Below are positions 42,336-53,894 of a DNA stretch of 64,000 nt, one piece after another (within the stretch, counting starts at the first letter, position 1; each line of letters starts with the position of its first letter). The notes beneath the pieces were generated by a model. The model did no database searches, was not told the origin of the DNA, and saw nothing but the letters and a program-made list of their open reading frames with translations. The position numbers and the translations under genes are program-made. This DNA is from Limnohabitans sp. MORI2 (GTDB taxonomy: Bacteria > Pseudomonadota > Gammaproteobacteria > Burkholderiales > Burkholderiaceae_C), in contig NZ_AP027058.1 in the NCBI RefSeq assembly GCF_027925025.1, positions 124,001 through 188,000 of the forward strand, written 5' to 3'.

Positions 42336-43874
42336 ATGCAACTCAATCCAGCAGAAATCTCTGAGCTGATTAAGAGCCGTATCGAAGGTTTGGCTAATGA
42401 CGCCAACGTTCGTAACCAAGGCACCGTTTTGTCGGTGACTGACGGTATCGTTCGCGTGCACGGTCTGTCTGACGTGATGCAAGGCGAAATGTTGGAATTC
42501 CCCAACAACACATTCGGTCTGGCCCTGAACCTCGAGCGTGACTCGGTCGGTGCTGTGATCTTGGGTGAGTACGAGCACATCTCTGAAGGCGACATCGTCA
42601 AATGTACAGGTCGCATTTTGGAAGTGCCAGTCGGCCCTGAACTCATTGGCCGCGTGGTGAACGCGTTGGGTCAGCCTATCGACGGCAAAGGCCCAATCAA
42701 CGCCAAGATGACCGACGTGATCGAAAAGGTTGCGCCTGGCGTTATCGCTCGCGAATCTGTGAGCCAACCCATGCAAACGGGTTTGAAGTCTGTTGACTCC
42801 ATGGTGCCCGTCGGCCGTGGTCAACGTGAGTTGATCATTGGTGACCGTCAAACAGGTAAAACCGCTGTTGCGATCGACGCCATCATCAACCAAAAAGGTC
42901 AAAACATGACTTGCGTTTACGTCGCGATTGGCCAAAAAGCCTCGTCGATCAAAAACGTGGTGCGTGCTTTGGAGCAAGCTGGTGCGATGGAATACACCAT
43001 TGTGGTGGCCGCTTCTGCCTCTGAATCTGCAGCGATGCAATACGTGTCAGCCTACTCAGGTTGCACGATGGGCGAATACTTCCGCGACCGTGGCGAAGAC
43101 GCCTTGATCGTGTATGACGATTTGTCTAAGCAAGCTGTGGCTTACCGCCAAGTGTCTTTGCTGTTGCGTCGCCCACCAGGCCGCGAAGCTTACCCTGGCG
43201 ACGTGTTCTATCTCCACAGCCGTTTGTTGGAGCGTGCCGCTCGCGTGAACGCCGACTACGTTGAAGCCTTCACCAAAGGCGCTGTCAAAGGCAAGACTGG
43301 TTCACTGACTGCTTTGCCAATCATTGAAACCCAAGCTGGTGACGTGTCTGCATTCGTGCCAACCAACGTGATTTCGATCACGGATGGTCAAATCTTCTTG
43401 GAAACTTCGTTGTTCAACGCCGGTATCCGTCCCGCGATTAACGCTGGTATTTCAGTGTCTCGCGTGGGTGGTGCAGCGCAAACGAAATTGGTCAAGAACT
43501 TGTCCGGTGGTATCCGTACCGACTTGGCGCAGTACCGTGAATTGGCAGCGTTTGCTCAGTTCGCGTCTGACCTCGACGAAGCCACACGTAAACAACTCGA
43601 TCGCGGTGCTCGCGTGACTGAATTGCTCAAGCAAGCTCAGTACAGCCCACAGTCCATCAGCATCATGGGTGCAACCCTGTTTGCGGTGAACAAAGGCTAC
43701 ATGGACGACATCGAAGTCAAACAAGTTCTGCACTTTGAATATGAAATGCATGCTTACCTCAAAGACAAGCACGCTGCTCTGTTGGCCAAACTCGAAGCCG
43801 ACAAAGCCATGGACAAAGATGCCGAGGCCGAACTGACCGCAGCATTGACTGCGTTCAAGAAAACCTTCGCTTAA
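42336..43874 (+). CDS. atpA: ATP synthase F1 subunit alpha
   Basis: 512 residues. Non-catalytic nucleotide site with Walker A GDRQTGKT at 169-176. Full length and intact. Confidence 0.98.
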   Translation: MQLNPAEISELIKSRIEGLANDANVRNQGTVLSVTDGIVRVHGLSDVMQGEMLEFPNNTFGLALNLERDSVGAVILGEYEHISEGDIVKCTGRILEVPVGPELIGRVVNALGQPIDGKGPINAKMTDVIEKVAPGVIARESVSQPMQTGLKSVDSMVPVGRGQRELIIGDRQTGKTAVAIDAIINQKGQNMTCVYVAIGQKASSIKNVVRALEQAGAMEYTIVVAASASESAAMQYVSAYSGCTMGEYFRDRGEDALIVYDDLSKQAVAYRQVSLLLRRPPGREAYPGDVFYLHSRLLERAARVNADYVEAFTKGAVKGKTGSLTALPIIETQAGDVSAFVPTNVISITDGQIFLETSLFNAGIRPAINAGISVSRVGGAAQTKLVKNLSGGIRTDLAQYRELAAFAQFASDLDEATRKQLDRGARVTELLKQAQYSPQSISIMGATLFAVNKGYMDDIEVKQVLHFEYEMHAYLKDKHAALLAKLEADKAMDKDAEAELTAALTAFKKTFA

Positions 43875-43900
43875 TCCGTACCTGACACAAGGAGCCTCAA

Positions 43901-44767
43901 ATGGCAGCAGGTAAGGAAATTCGCGGCAAGATCAAATCGGTGGAAAACACCAAGAAGATCACCAAAGCCATGGAAATGGTCGCCGCGTCTAAGATGCGTA
44001 AGGCGCAAGATCGCATGCGTGCGGCTCGCCCTTACAGCGAGAAGATTCGTCACGTTGCGGCTAACCTCGGCAAGGCCAATCCTGAGTATGTTCACCCCTT
44101 CATGGAAGTGAATCACGCCAAGGATGAAGGTTTTATCGTGGTGACCACAGACAAAGGCTTGTGCGGCGGTTTGAACACCAACGTGTTGCGTATGGTGTCC
44201 AACAAGTTGCGCGACTTGCAAACCACTGGTCACAAAGCGCAAGCTGTGGCTATTGGTAACAAGGGTTTGGGTTTCTTGAATCGCTCTGGCGTCAAGGTTG
44301 TGGCGCAAGCTACCCAATTGGGTGACACCCCCCATTTGGACAAACTCATTGGCCCAGTCAAGGTGTTGTTGGATGCGTATGTCAACGGTGAGATCAATTC
44401 GGTCCAGCTGTGCTACACGCGTTTCATCAATACCATGAAGCAAGAAGCTGTGGTTGAGCAACTTCTGCCCTTGTCGGCTGAAGTGCTGAAAACGCACGAA
44501 GTGCACAGCACTTGGGACTACATCTACGAACCGGACGCACAAACCGTCATCGACGAATTGTTGCTCCGCTACGTGGAAGCTATGGTGTATCAAGCCGTGG
44601 CTGAAAGTATGGCGTCCGAGCAATCGGCCCGTATGGTTGCGATGAAGTCTGCGACCGACAACGCTGGGAACGTGATCAACGAACTCAAACTGGTTTACAA
44701 CAAGACGCGTCAAGCGGCGATTACGAAAGAACTTTCGGAAATCGTTGCAGGTGCGGCTGCTGTCTGA
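43901..44767 (+). CDS. atpG: ATP synthase F1 subunit gamma
   Basis: 288 residues. Central rotating shaft; both terminal coiled-coil helices are recognisable ([20 protein letters not shown] and [20 protein letters not shown]). AAGGAG before the ATG. Confidence 0.97.
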   Translation: MAAGKEIRGKIKSVENTKKITKAMEMVAASKMRKAQDRMRAARPYSEKIRHVAANLGKANPEYVHPFMEVNHAKDEGFIVVTTDKGLCGGLNTNVLRMVSNKLRDLQTTGHKAQAVAIGNKGLGFLNRSGVKVVAQATQLGDTPHLDKLIGPVKVLLDAYVNGEINSVQLCYTRFINTMKQEAVVEQLLPLSAEVLKTHEVHSTWDYIYEPDAQTVIDELLLRYVEAMVYQAVAESMASEQSARMVAMKSATDNAGNVINELKLVYNKTRQAAITKELSEIVAGAAAV

Positions 44768-44773
44768 TTTTAA

Positions 44774-46192
<1,419 letters not shown>

Positions 46193-46200
46193 GAGATCCT

Positions 46201-46617
46201 ATGAGTACCATCCACGTAGATGTTGTCAGCGCAGAAGAGTCCATCTTCTCGGGCGAAGCCACTTTTGTGGCTTTGCCAGGCGAAGCGGGCGAGCTCGGTA
46301 TCTATCCGCGCCACACGCCGCTGATTTCACGCATCCGTCCAGGTTCGGTGCGCATCCACACAGCTGATGGTGGGGAAGAGTTTGTTTTCGTAGCAGGCGG
46401 CATTCTTGAAGTGCAACCTGACTGCGTCACCGTCATGTCTGACACCGCTGTGCGCGGCAAAGACATGGACGAAGAAAAAGCAAACGCAGCCAAACTTGCA
46501 GCTGAAGAAGCCGTGAAGAACGCAAAATCAGAAGTTGATTTGGCCCGTGCTCGCTCTGAGTTGGCCATCTTGGCCGCTGAATTGTCGGCCTTGCGCCGCT
46601 ACCGCGCCCACAAGTAA
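46201..46617 (+). CDS. atpC: ATP synthase F1 subunit epsilon
   Basis: 138 residues: N-terminal beta sandwich ([20 protein letters not shown]) and C-terminal helical hairpin that can inhibit ATP hydrolysis. Last gene of the operon. Confidence 0.96.
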   Translation: MSTIHVDVVSAEESIFSGEATFVALPGEAGELGIYPRHTPLISRIRPGSVRIHTADGGEEFVFVAGGILEVQPDCVTVMSDTAVRGKDMDEEKANAAKLAAEEAVKNAKSEVDLARARSELAILAAELSALRRYRAHK

Positions 46618-46638
46618 TTGCTGTGCGCGTCAGCGTTC

Positions 46639-46670
46639 AAAAGCCCCTCCCTCACGGTTGGGGCTTTTTT
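46639..46670 (+). terminator. Terminator of the atp operon
   Basis: AAAAGCCCC/GGGGCTTTT stem with a 12-base loop and a run of six thymines, 21 bases after atpC. Confidence 0.8.
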
Positions 46671-46700
46671 ATTGCCCCAAAATGAGTGGACAATTTGCCC

Positions 46701-47150
46701 ATGCCTAAAGCCAAACTCCGAGCTGCCACTGTGGGCGGTACAGCAGACGCCATTGAAGCCCAGTTCTATGAAGCCTTGCAAACCGGCGACATTGAAAAAC
46801 TCATGAGCTGCTGGGCGGACGAAGACGATATTGTCTGCGTACATCCAGGTGGCCCGCGACTTGTTGGCAGTGCCAGTATTCGTGCTGCATTTGAAGCGAT
46901 GTTTGCCAATGGCACCATCGCGGCGCGGCCAGAGCACATTTGCAAAGTCGAGTCACTCACCAGCGCCATGCACAACGTGATTGAGCGCATCGCCTTGCTC
47001 ACCACGGACGGCACACAAGAAGCTGCGGTGGTTGCCACCAATGTGTATCAGCGCACAGCGCAAGGTTGGCGGATGGTGGCACACCATGCCAGCCCAGGAA
47101 CCGCGCCCACACACGCAGAAGCCCACGCCGCGCCACAGGTTCTGCATTGA
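46701..47150 (+). CDS. SnoaL/NTF2-like domain protein
   Basis: 149 residues from ATG 46701; a GTG at 46686 would add five. NTF2-like fold resembling the DUF4440/SnoaL group (MSCWADEDDIVCVHPGGPRLVG, later NVYQRTAQGWRMVAHHAS). These small barrels bind diverse ligands or act as isomerases; no specific role can be given. The gene for a YheT-type hydrolase overlaps its last four bases. Confidence 0.82.
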   Translation: MPKAKLRAATVGGTADAIEAQFYEALQTGDIEKLMSCWADEDDIVCVHPGGPRLVGSASIRAAFEAMFANGTIAARPEHICKVESLTSAMHNVIERIALLTTDGTQEAAVVATNVYQRTAQGWRMVAHHASPGTAPTHAEAHAAPQVLH

Positions 47151-48127
47151 TTTGGGATTACAAATCCCCTTGGTGGTTGCCAGGGGGTAATGCGCAAACC
47201 ATTTACTCGGCAAAACTCGCCCGACGCTATGTTGGCCCCAAGCCCCGTTGGGCTCGTGAGCGCTGGGACACGCCAGATGGCGACTTTGTCGATGTCGATT
47301 GGCACTTGTCTACTGTTGATCTGCCTGATGACGCCCCCTTATTGGTGCTTTTTCATGGGCTGGAAGGGTCATCGAGTAGCCACTACGCGCAAGCTTTTGC
47401 ACAAGAAGCACAGCTCCGGGGTTGGCACATGGCTGTGCCTCATTTCAGAGGTTGCAGCGGTGAAATCAATTGGGCACCCAGGGCCTATCACTCGGGTGAT
47501 TTCGAAGAAGTGGACTGGATGCTCAAGCGTTTTCATGCAGAACACGCGGGGGCTATCTTTGCCGCAGGTGTTTCCCTTGGCGGGAACGCACTCATGCGTT
47601 GGGCAGGCGAAATGGGCCAAGCCGCCACACAAGTCGTCAACGGGGTGACATCCATCTGTTCGCCAATCGACTTGACAGCAAGCGGCAACGCTATTGATAC
47701 AGGATTCAACAAGGCGGTCTATGCCCGCATGTTCTTGGCCACGATGAAGCCACGCGCCATGCAAAAGCTACAGCAGTACCCGAACTTATTTGATCCCCAA
47801 GAATTAATGGCGGCAGACACCCTGTACGCATTTGATGATGTCTTTACAGCGCCCTTGCATGGGTTTAGAGGTACAGATGATTATTGGGACAGGGCAAGTG
47901 CAAAGCCAGGTTTGTCACGCATTCAGGTGCCGGCTTTGGTGTTGAATGCCCGTAACGATCCGTTTGTCCCCGCTAGTTGCTTGCCTACGCAAGACCAAGT
48001 GAGTGACCATGTCACACTCTGGCAACCTGACCAAGGTGGGCACGTTGGTTTTGCGTCTGGCCGCTTTCCTGCCGATTTGCAAGAAATGCCTTGGGCCGTG
48101 ATGGAGTGGATGACACAACATGGATGA
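47147..48127 (+). CDS. YheT-type alpha/beta hydrolase
   Basis: About 326 residues. YheT signatures are present: WWLPGGNAQTIYSA near the start, LFHGLEGSSSSHY, HFRGCSGE, and the nucleophile in GVSLGGNAL; the acid and histidine are in NARNDPFVP and GGHVGFASG. Hydrolase of unknown substrate. The start is uncertain. No ATG is available, so I use the TTG at 47147 that overlaps the previous stop (TTGA); the frame is open further back to another TTG at 47066. Confidence 0.85.
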   Translation: MIWDYKSPWWLPGGNAQTIYSAKLARRYVGPKPRWARERWDTPDGDFVDVDWHLSTVDLPDDAPLLVLFHGLEGSSSSHYAQAFAQEAQLRGWHMAVPHFRGCSGEINWAPRAYHSGDFEEVDWMLKRFHAEHAGAIFAAGVSLGGNALMRWAGEMGQAATQVVNGVTSICSPIDLTASGNAIDTGFNKAVYARMFLATMKPRAMQKLQQYPNLFDPQELMAADTLYAFDDVFTAPLHGFRGTDDYWDRASAKPGLSRIQVPALVLNARNDPFVPASCLPTQDQVSDHVTLWQPDQGGHVGFASGRFPADLQEMPWAVMEWMTQHG

Positions 48128-48647
48128 TCTCGTCAAGCAAGCCATGGCCAAATGGCCAAATGTGCCCGACTGCTACGGTTGGTTGGGCTTGGACGCGCGC
48201 GGTGATTGGTACATGCGTGATGACCAAACTCAAGCAAAAGGTAGCTTTGTACAAAGCAAAGGGTCGAGGCTCACACACGAAAAGCTAGTCGCCTTCATTG
48301 GGCGAAACTATGCGAGTGACGCGCAGGGGCAATGGTATTTTCAAAATGGTCCACAGCGTGTTTATGTTGAGCTAGAAGCAACGCCTTGGGTCTGGCGATT
48401 GCAACCAGACGGATCGATTCAATCACACACAGGTGTGTCCGCGCGAATGCAACGCTGCATCATGGATGACCATGGACGCGTGTACCTCGACACAGAGCAA
48501 GGCTTTGGCTTGGTACATACCCAAGACATGTTGCAAGCGGCAGAGCTCATCGAGGCTGGGCTGTGGGTGCCGCAAGAACTAGAAACAAGAGCGTTACCAC
48601 AGCGGTTCGGCTATGTAAGAAGCCCACAGCAAGCACGCAATGGGTGA
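48120..48647 (+). CDS. Conserved hypothetical protein (DUF of betaproteobacterial type)
   Basis: 175 residues, overlapping the hydrolase by eight bases. Trp/Tyr-rich, with WLGLDARGDWYMRDD, FIGRNYASDAQGQWYFQNGPQ and VELEATPWVWRL. It looks like a conserved family from Burkholderiales that I recognise by pattern, but I cannot give a family number. No membrane segment or signal peptide. Function unknown. Confidence 0.75.
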   Translation: MDDLVKQAMAKWPNVPDCYGWLGLDARGDWYMRDDQTQAKGSFVQSKGSRLTHEKLVAFIGRNYASDAQGQWYFQNGPQRVYVELEATPWVWRLQPDGSIQSHTGVSARMQRCIMDDHGRVYLDTEQGFGLVHTQDMLQAAELIEAGLWVPQELETRALPQRFGYVRSPQQARNG

Positions 48648-48651
48648 AAAC

Positions 48652-48680
48652 AAAAAAGCCGCTCATGGAGCGGCTTTTTG
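48652..48680. terminator. Bidirectional terminator
   Basis: AAAAAGCCGCTC/GAGCGGCTTTTT with a three-base loop between convergent genes. Confidence 0.85.
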
Positions 48681-48694
48681 AAATACAACTGTGC

Positions 48695-49189
48695 TTATTT
48701 CGCTTCGGGCTTTTTCGGTTCAGCAAACTTAGCACCGGCAGCGTTCGCCATATAGGCAACACCGCGGCCCACTTCGTAGTCTTCAAAGTTGCCGCCGCCC
48801 TGTGGGCCCATATTGCCTTTGCCCTTGAGTGCAGAAGTCATCAACGCATCAAAGCCTTTCGCAATGCGTGGACCCCAAGCAGCCGCATCGCCAAATTTAG
48901 GAGAGCCTGCAGCTCCCGTGGCATGGCAAGTCGAGCATTGAGCTTTGAACACTTCTTCGCCAGAACGTGCAGCACGGTTGGCATCCTTAATTTCAACTGC
49001 GCCCACCTTTTGAATACGAGCCTCAACAGCTTCGTTGGGGTTTGAGGTGGTGACGACTTGAGGACGGAAAGAGGCGGCAATGTAAGCAACCAAGCCAACA
49101 ACTACCAACACGGGCAAGACAAATGTCTTCATCGTGGACGAGAAAACTTGTGAAGTTGAGTGCGATTGATCGTGGTTGTCGTGGCTCAT
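48695..49189 (-). CDS. Membrane-anchored c5-type cytochrome c
   Basis: 164 residues. One N-terminal membrane anchor at about 22-41, then a class I c-type domain with C85-S-T-C88-H89 and a distal methionine in GKGNMGPQGG. The C-terminus is a charged Lys/Glu/Pro tail. It probably carries electrons to a terminal oxidase in the periplasm. Promoter -10 TATAAT lies upstream, opposite the tRNA. Confidence 0.9.
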   Translation of the reverse strand: MSHDNHDQSHSTSQVFSSTMKTFVLPVLVVVGLVAYIAASFRPQVVTTSNPNEAVEARIQKVGAVEIKDANRAARSGEEVFKAQCSTCHATGAAGSPKFGDAAAWGPRIAKGFDALMTSALKGKGNMGPQGGGNFEDYEVGRGVAYMANAAGAKFAEPKKPEAK

Positions 49190-49225
49190 TTTTAAATCCT
49201 GTGGACTATCTCTAAAACTGCGGAA

Positions 49226-49231
49226 ATTATA
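49226..49231 (-). promoter_or_regulatory. Consensus -10 box of the cytochrome c gene
   Basis: Perfect TATAAT on the minus strand, 37 bases before the start codon. The -35 region is weak (GCTGTT at 17 bases). On the plus strand TACAAT at 49242-49247 may be the -10 of the tRNA gene. Confidence 0.45.
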
Positions 49232-49263
49232 GCGGCGCCCCTACAATCAACAGCTGACAAAGT

Positions 49264-49339
49264 GCGGCTGTAGCTCAGTGGATAGAGTATTGGCCTCCGA
49301 AGCCAAGGGTCGTGGGTTCGATCCCCGCCAGCCGCACCA
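49264..49339 (+). tRNA. tRNA-Arg (anticodon CCG)
   Basis: 76 bases that fold as a cloverleaf: acceptor GCGGCTG/CAGCCGC, anticodon arm TTGGC-CTCCGAA-GCCAA with anticodon CCG, T loop GGTTCGATCC, discriminator A and encoded CCA. Reads CGG arginine codons. Confidence 0.97.
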
Positions 49340-49345
49340 CATGTG

Positions 49346-50263
49346 TCAATCAGAAGTTGCTTGCTTTAACGCCAGCGCACGGTCATACAGTGCATTTTTT
49401 GCCTCACCGCTGATTTCAGCCGCGACCTTCACTGCGGTCTTGAGTGGCAACTCTTGCATCAAAATTTTCAGCAAACGGTCGTTGTCAGATCCTGCTGCAA
49501 GCACTTGAGGTTGCGCGTGTACCACCAAAGCAAATTCGCCGCGCGTACGCTGAGGATGGCCCTGTAACCAAGTGCTCAGGTCTTGTGCGGCAACTGTGGC
49601 AATTTCTTCAAACTGCTTTGTTAGCTCACGCCCAATCGTGACGTGCCGCGCACCCAAAGCCCCCAGCGCAGTGGCGAGGGCCTCAATGCGGTGTGGGGCC
49701 TCAAGTAGCACTTGCGTGCGTGGCTCTTGACTCACTACTTCAACAGCATGGCTGCGCTCAGTGGCCTTTGATGGCAAGAAGCCAACAAACACAAAGCCCG
49801 ACGAGTCTGGGGCTGGCGTGCCAGAAGCACTCAGCAGTGATGTCACGCTGCTGGCGCCAGGCAAAGGAATCACCCGCAAACCGGCGCTTTGAACTTGCCA
49901 GGCTAAACGTGCGCCCGGGTCACTCACGGCGGGGGTGCCAGCATCGCTCACGTAAGCCACGCGCTGCCCTGCATGCAAACGACGAATCACCTCTTGCGCC
50001 GCCTCTGCTTCGTTGTGCTGGTGCACAGCCAGCCAGTGAGAAGCTTGTTTGTCGATGCCGTAGGCGCGCAGCAAAGTTTGTGAGTGGCGCGTGTCCTCGC
50101 AAGCCAGTGTGTCGCAAAGACTCAGCACATGCAGCGCACGCAAGCTGATGTCGGCCAAATTGCCAATAGGCGTGGCCACCACATAAAGCGTACCTGTGGG
50201 ATGGTTCTGGGCGGCTGTGGCGGCGTGTGCGGCCGACAAAGCAGTGTCAAAGTTGGTGTTCAT
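49346..50263 (-). CDS. rsmI: 16S rRNA (cytidine-1402-2'-O)-methyltransferase
   Basis: 305 residues from ATG 50263. SAM-dependent tetrapyrrole-methylase fold: TLYVVATPIGNLADISLRAL, YVSDAGTPAVSDPG and PLPGASSVTSLLSASG. Methylates C1402 at the ribosomal P site. Its start is only 12 bases from the divergent yraN start. No Shine-Dalgarno sequence is seen for rsmI. Confidence 0.96.
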   Translation of the reverse strand: MNTNFDTALSAAHAATAAQNHPTGTLYVVATPIGNLADISLRALHVLSLCDTLACEDTRHSQTLLRAYGIDKQASHWLAVHQHNEAEAAQEVIRRLHAGQRVAYVSDAGTPAVSDPGARLAWQVQSAGLRVIPLPGASSVTSLLSASGTPAPDSSGFVFVGFLPSKATERSHAVEVVSQEPRTQVLLEAPHRIEALATALGALGARHVTIGRELTKQFEEIATVAAQDLSTWLQGHPQRTRGEFALVVHAQPQVLAAGSDNDRLLKILMQELPLKTAVKVAAEISGEAKNALYDRALALKQATSD

Positions 50264-50275
50264 CAAGGAGGTGCT

Positions 50276-50677
50276 GTGAACAAACCCGATGGCCATAAGC
50301 AAATGCATACGCAATTGCTAATTACCACCAAGCAAAAGGGGGATGCAGCCGAAGACCGCGCGTTGCACTATTTACAAACCCAAGGTTTGAAACTCGTACA
50401 ACGCAATTATCGGACGCCTGGTCGGGGCGGTGGAGAGATAGATTTGATCATGCAAGCCAGCGATGGCACCTTGGTGTTCGTCGAAGTCAGGAAACGCGCC
50501 AGCAGCGAGCACGGCGGAGCCGTAGCCAGCGTGACACAGTCCAAGCGACGGCGAATCGTGTTTGCAGCTCGCCACTACCTGTTGAAACTGCGACACATAC
50601 CCCCATGTCGGTTTGATGTCGTGGCGCTCCAAGGTGAAGGGCTAGAGTGGCTCAAAGCCGCATTTGACGCAGATTGA
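50276..50677 (+). CDS. yraN: UPF0102 family protein YraN
   Basis: 133 residues from the GTG at 50276, which is fixed by AAGGAGG at 50265-50271. Endonuclease-like fold with TPGRGGGEIDLIMQ and FVEVRKR, matching the PD-(D/E)XK pattern E-ID...E-K-like residues. Function unknown; often beside rsmI, as here. Confidence 0.93.
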   Translation: MNKPDGHKQMHTQLLITTKQKGDAAEDRALHYLQTQGLKLVQRNYRTPGRGGGEIDLIMQASDGTLVFVEVRKRASSEHGGAVASVTQSKRRRIVFAARHYLLKLRHIPPCRFDVVALQGEGLEWLKAAFDAD

Positions 50678-50717
50678 GCAAAGCGCATCACGCAGTCACA
50701 AAAGGTATCATTGAGCC

Positions 50718-51317
50718 ATGCTTGAGCAACGTATTGAACAACACTTCATCGACTCAGCCGACCTGAAATATCAGGCCGCGCAAGTCCTGTCCAAACCCAT
50801 CGCGGCGGCCGTGTCAGCGGTGCTCGCCAGCGTCACCAGTGGTGGCAAAGTGCTGGCGTGTGGCAATGGGGGCTCTGCCGCCGATGCACAACACTTTGCC
50901 GCTGAGTTTGTGGGGCGATTTGAGCGTGAACGTCCAGAGCTGGGCGCCATTGCACTCACCACGGATAGCTCCATCCTCACGGCTGTGGCCAACGATTACA
51001 GCTACGAACAAATTTTTGCCAAACAAGTCCGCGCTTTGGGGCAGTCGGGCGATGTGCTGTTGGCCATCACCACCAGCGGCAGCTCTCCCAATGTGTTGGC
51101 AGCAATTCAAGCGGCCCATGAACGTGACATGACCGTGGTGGCTCTCACCGGCAAAGGCGGCGGCAAGATGAACCAAGCCTTGCGCGAAACCGATGTTCAT
51201 ATTTGCGTGCCGCACGACCGTACCGCACGAATTCAAGAAGTCCACTTGCTCGCCATCCATTGCATTTGCGATGGTGTCGATGCGCAATTGTTGGGTGACA
51301 CAGAGGGTAAAGAATGA
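50718..51317 (+). CDS. diaA: SIS-domain protein DiaA/GmhA family
   Basis: 199 residues with a sugar-isomerase domain ([31 protein letters not shown]). By order after yraN it corresponds to DiaA, the DnaA-binding initiation regulator, rather than to the lipopolysaccharide enzyme GmhA; sequence alone does not separate these. Confidence 0.88.
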   Translation: MLEQRIEQHFIDSADLKYQAAQVLSKPIAAAVSAVLASVTSGGKVLACGNGGSAADAQHFAAEFVGRFERERPELGAIALTTDSSILTAVANDYSYEQIFAKQVRALGQSGDVLLAITTSGSSPNVLAAIQAAHERDMTVVALTGKGGGKMNQALRETDVHICVPHDRTARIQEVHLLAIHCICDGVDAQLLGDTEGKE

Positions 51318-52009
51318 AATTGTTGAACAAATCAACTGCATCGTTGTTGTCCACATTGGTCATGTGTTTAGGCCTTGCCTCGTGCGCCGCACCTTTGATG
51401 TTTGGTGGCGTTATCGGTGGAGCCATGGTGGCTAGCGACCGTCGCTCGACAGGCATCCAAGTCGAAGACGAAGGCATTGAGCAACGCAGCGCGACGGCCA
51501 TTCGCGAAAACTTTGGCAGCAAAGAGCATGTCAGCATCACCAGCTACAACCGTCAGGTGTTGATCACAGGTCAAGTGTCGAACGACACGGTGCGTCGCCA
51601 AGTTGAATCATTGATCGGCCGTGTAGAAAACGTACGCGCCGTGGTGAATGAGTTGACCATTGGTCCAGCCTCAACTGCTGGTGATCGCGCGAGCGATGCC
51701 TTACTGGTCGCCAAAGTGAAAGCCTCCATGGTGGACACGGAAGATGTCTTTGCCAACATCTTCAAAGTGGTGGGTGAGCGCGGCACGATTTACCTGATGG
51801 GGCGAGTCACACAACGTGAGTCACAGCGCGCGACAGACGTCGTGCGAGGTGTGAGCGGTGTCAAGCGTGTGGTGCGCGTGTTTGAATACATCACAGAAGA
51901 TGAATTGCGCGCCATGCAACCCAAACGCAGCAGCACTTCACAGTCGGTCGATCTCAATGCGCCCAAACCAACGACCTCGCAACAACCCGTTGTCACGCCC
52001 ATCAAATAA
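51314..52009 (+). CDS. dolP: BON-domain outer-membrane lipoprotein (DolP/YraP)
   Basis: 231 residues overlapping diaA by four bases. Lipobox at LASC24, then two BON domains ([19 protein letters not shown] and [17 protein letters not shown]). Outer-membrane envelope-integrity protein. The C-terminal Ser/Pro/Gln tail is low complexity. Closes the yraN-diaA-dolP set. Confidence 0.93.
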   Translation: MKLLNKSTASLLSTLVMCLGLASCAAPLMFGGVIGGAMVASDRRSTGIQVEDEGIEQRSATAIRENFGSKEHVSITSYNRQVLITGQVSNDTVRRQVESLIGRVENVRAVVNELTIGPASTAGDRASDALLVAKVKASMVDTEDVFANIFKVVGERGTIYLMGRVTQRESQRATDVVRGVSGVKRVVRVFEYITEDELRAMQPKRSSTSQSVDLNAPKPTTSQQPVVTPIK

Positions 52010-52025
52010 GCGGTACGACGGTCAT

Positions 52026-52053
52026 AAAAAAAGCCCCGCATGCGGGGCTTTTT
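52026..52053. terminator. Bidirectional terminator
   Basis: AAAAAGCCCCGC-AT-GCGGGGCTTTTT, a near-perfect palindrome between convergent dolP and the dehydrogenase gene. Confidence 0.85.
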
Positions 52054-52066
52054 GCTGCGCGCTTGC

Positions 52067-52981
52067 TTAGCGTAAACGCTTGATCAGGCTAGATGTGTCC
52101 CAACGGTTGCCGCCCATCTTTTGCACGTCACCGTAGAACTGATCAACCATTTGTGTCACGGGCAGTACGGCGCCGTTGCGCTTGGCTTCGTCAAAGACGA
52201 GGCCCAAATCTTTGCGCATCCAGTCCACGGCAAAGCCAAAGTCAAATTTGTCGGCCACCATGGTCTTGCCACGGTTGTCCATTTGCCAGCTTTGCGCGGC
52301 GCCTTTGCCAATCACGTCGAGCACAAGGTTCATGTCGAGGCCTGCTTTTTGGCCGAAGGCAATTGCTTCGCTCAGGCCTTGCACCAAGCCAGCGATACAG
52401 ATTTGGTTCACCATCTTGGTTAGCTGACCAGCGCCTGGCTCGCCCATCAAGGTGAAGGCGCGAGAGAAAGCCATGGCGACAGGTTTGACGCGTTCGAATA
52501 CGAGCGCATCGCCACCGCACATCACAGTGAGCATGCCGTTTTGTGCGCCACCTTGACCGCCTGACACGGGGGCGTCGATGAAATGAATGCCGAGGTTTTT
52601 AGCCGCTGTGTAGATCTCTCGGGCCACATCAGCAGAGGCCGTGGTGTGGTCCACCAACACCGTGCCTGGTTCCATGCCTGCCAGCATGCCGTCAGCACCA
52701 AACACCACCGAGCGCAAATCGTCGTCATTGCCCACGCAGCAAAACACAATGCTGGCGCCTTTGGCGGCTTCGCGTGGGGTCAGTGCGCTCTTGGGGGCTT
52801 TGCTGTTGGCAAACTCTTTCACCCAAGCTTCGGCCTTGGCGGGGGAGCGGTTGTACACCGTCACCGCATGGCCTGCGATGGCCAAGTGGCCGGCCATGGG
52901 GTAGCCCATCACGCCCATGCCGATGAAGGCAACGTGGGCAGAAGCGGCGGGTTCGTAGGTTTTGGCGTTGATGCTAGACAT
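52067..52981 (-). CDS. 3-hydroxyisobutyrate dehydrogenase family oxidoreductase
   Basis: 304 residues from ATG 52981. Beta-hydroxyacid dehydrogenase fold with AFIGMGVMGYPMAGHL, APVSGGQGGAQNG and the catalytic-lysine region GAGQLTKMVNQ. Could be MmsB (valine catabolism), tartronate-semialdehyde reductase or a succinic-semialdehyde reductase; the family does not separate by eye. Confidence 0.88.
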   Translation of the reverse strand: MSSINAKTYEPAASAHVAFIGMGVMGYPMAGHLAIAGHAVTVYNRSPAKAEAWVKEFANSKAPKSALTPREAAKGASIVFCCVGNDDDLRSVVFGADGMLAGMEPGTVLVDHTTASADVAREIYTAAKNLGIHFIDAPVSGGQGGAQNGMLTVMCGGDALVFERVKPVAMAFSRAFTLMGEPGAGQLTKMVNQICIAGLVQGLSEAIAFGQKAGLDMNLVLDVIGKGAAQSWQMDNRGKTMVADKFDFGFAVDWMRKDLGLVFDEAKRNGAVLPVTQMVDQFYGDVQKMGGNRWDTSSLIKRLR

Positions 52982-53088
52982 GTGTGTGTACCAGTAGAGG
53001 GTTGAACTGCGCTGCATCATAGGGGTAGACCAACGCCCACACATGTCACACAGGTAACCCGTGCGCGCCTTGTTAAAGTAGCCCCAAC

Positions 53089-53805
53089 ATGAGCAATTCA
53101 GACCACGTCTTACGTGACAACCTTCACACGGTTCAAGCGCGCATCACAGCAGCTTGCGCAGCCAGTGGCCGCGGGGCTGACAGCGTGCAGTTGTTAGCCG
53201 TGTCCAAAACCTTCGGTGCAGACGATGTACGCCAAGTCGCCGCCTGCGGTCAACGTGACTTTGGCGAAAACTACATCCAAGAAGGCGTGGACAAAATCAC
53301 CGCCTTGCAAGCTGTTCAGCCCGCATTGGTCTGGCACTGCATTGGCCCCATCCAAAGCAACAAAACCAAACTGGTGGCCGAGCACTTTGACTGGGCGCAC
53401 ACGGTGGACCGTTTGAAGATTGCGCAGCGGTTGAGCGACCAACGCCCCGCACACCTAGCGCCGCTCAACGTGTGCCTGCAAGTCAACATCGACGGTGGCG
53501 AAACCAAATCAGGCATTGCCCCTACGGATGTGTTGGTGCTGGCCACCGAAGTAGCCAAGCTGCCTCGCTTGGTGTTGCGGGGCCTGATGACCATCCCCGA
53601 CCCCGTGGAAGGCTTTGAGGCGCAAGTGGCGGTGCATGCCAAAGCACGCGCCTTGTTTGACAAGGTGAAAGCCGCATTGAACTTGCCCCAGTTCGACACT
53701 CTGTCGATGGGCATGACGGGCGACCTAGAAGCCGCCGTGAAGGCGGGCAGCACGATGGTGCGGGTGGGGACGGCGATATTTGGTGGGCGCAATTACAGCA
53801 AATAG
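53089..53805 (+). CDS. yggS: YggS-type PLP homeostasis protein
   Basis: 238 residues, single PLP-binding barrel with K40 in LLAVSKTFGAD and the phosphate site SMGMTGDLEAAV. It controls free pyridoxal phosphate levels. Divergent from the dehydrogenase gene. Confidence 0.95.
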   Translation: MSNSDHVLRDNLHTVQARITAACAASGRGADSVQLLAVSKTFGADDVRQVAACGQRDFGENYIQEGVDKITALQAVQPALVWHCIGPIQSNKTKLVAEHFDWAHTVDRLKIAQRLSDQRPAHLAPLNVCLQVNIDGGETKSGIAPTDVLVLATEVAKLPRLVLRGLMTIPDPVEGFEAQVAVHAKARALFDKVKAALNLPQFDTLSMGMTGDLEAAVKAGSTMVRVGTAIFGGRNYSK

Positions 53806-53894
53806 TGAATTCTTTTGTATGTAAAAATAAGGTTTGTTCAGTGTTGTTCCACAGGCAAACATAGCTGCCGACAATAAATTTATTGGAGTTTTAT

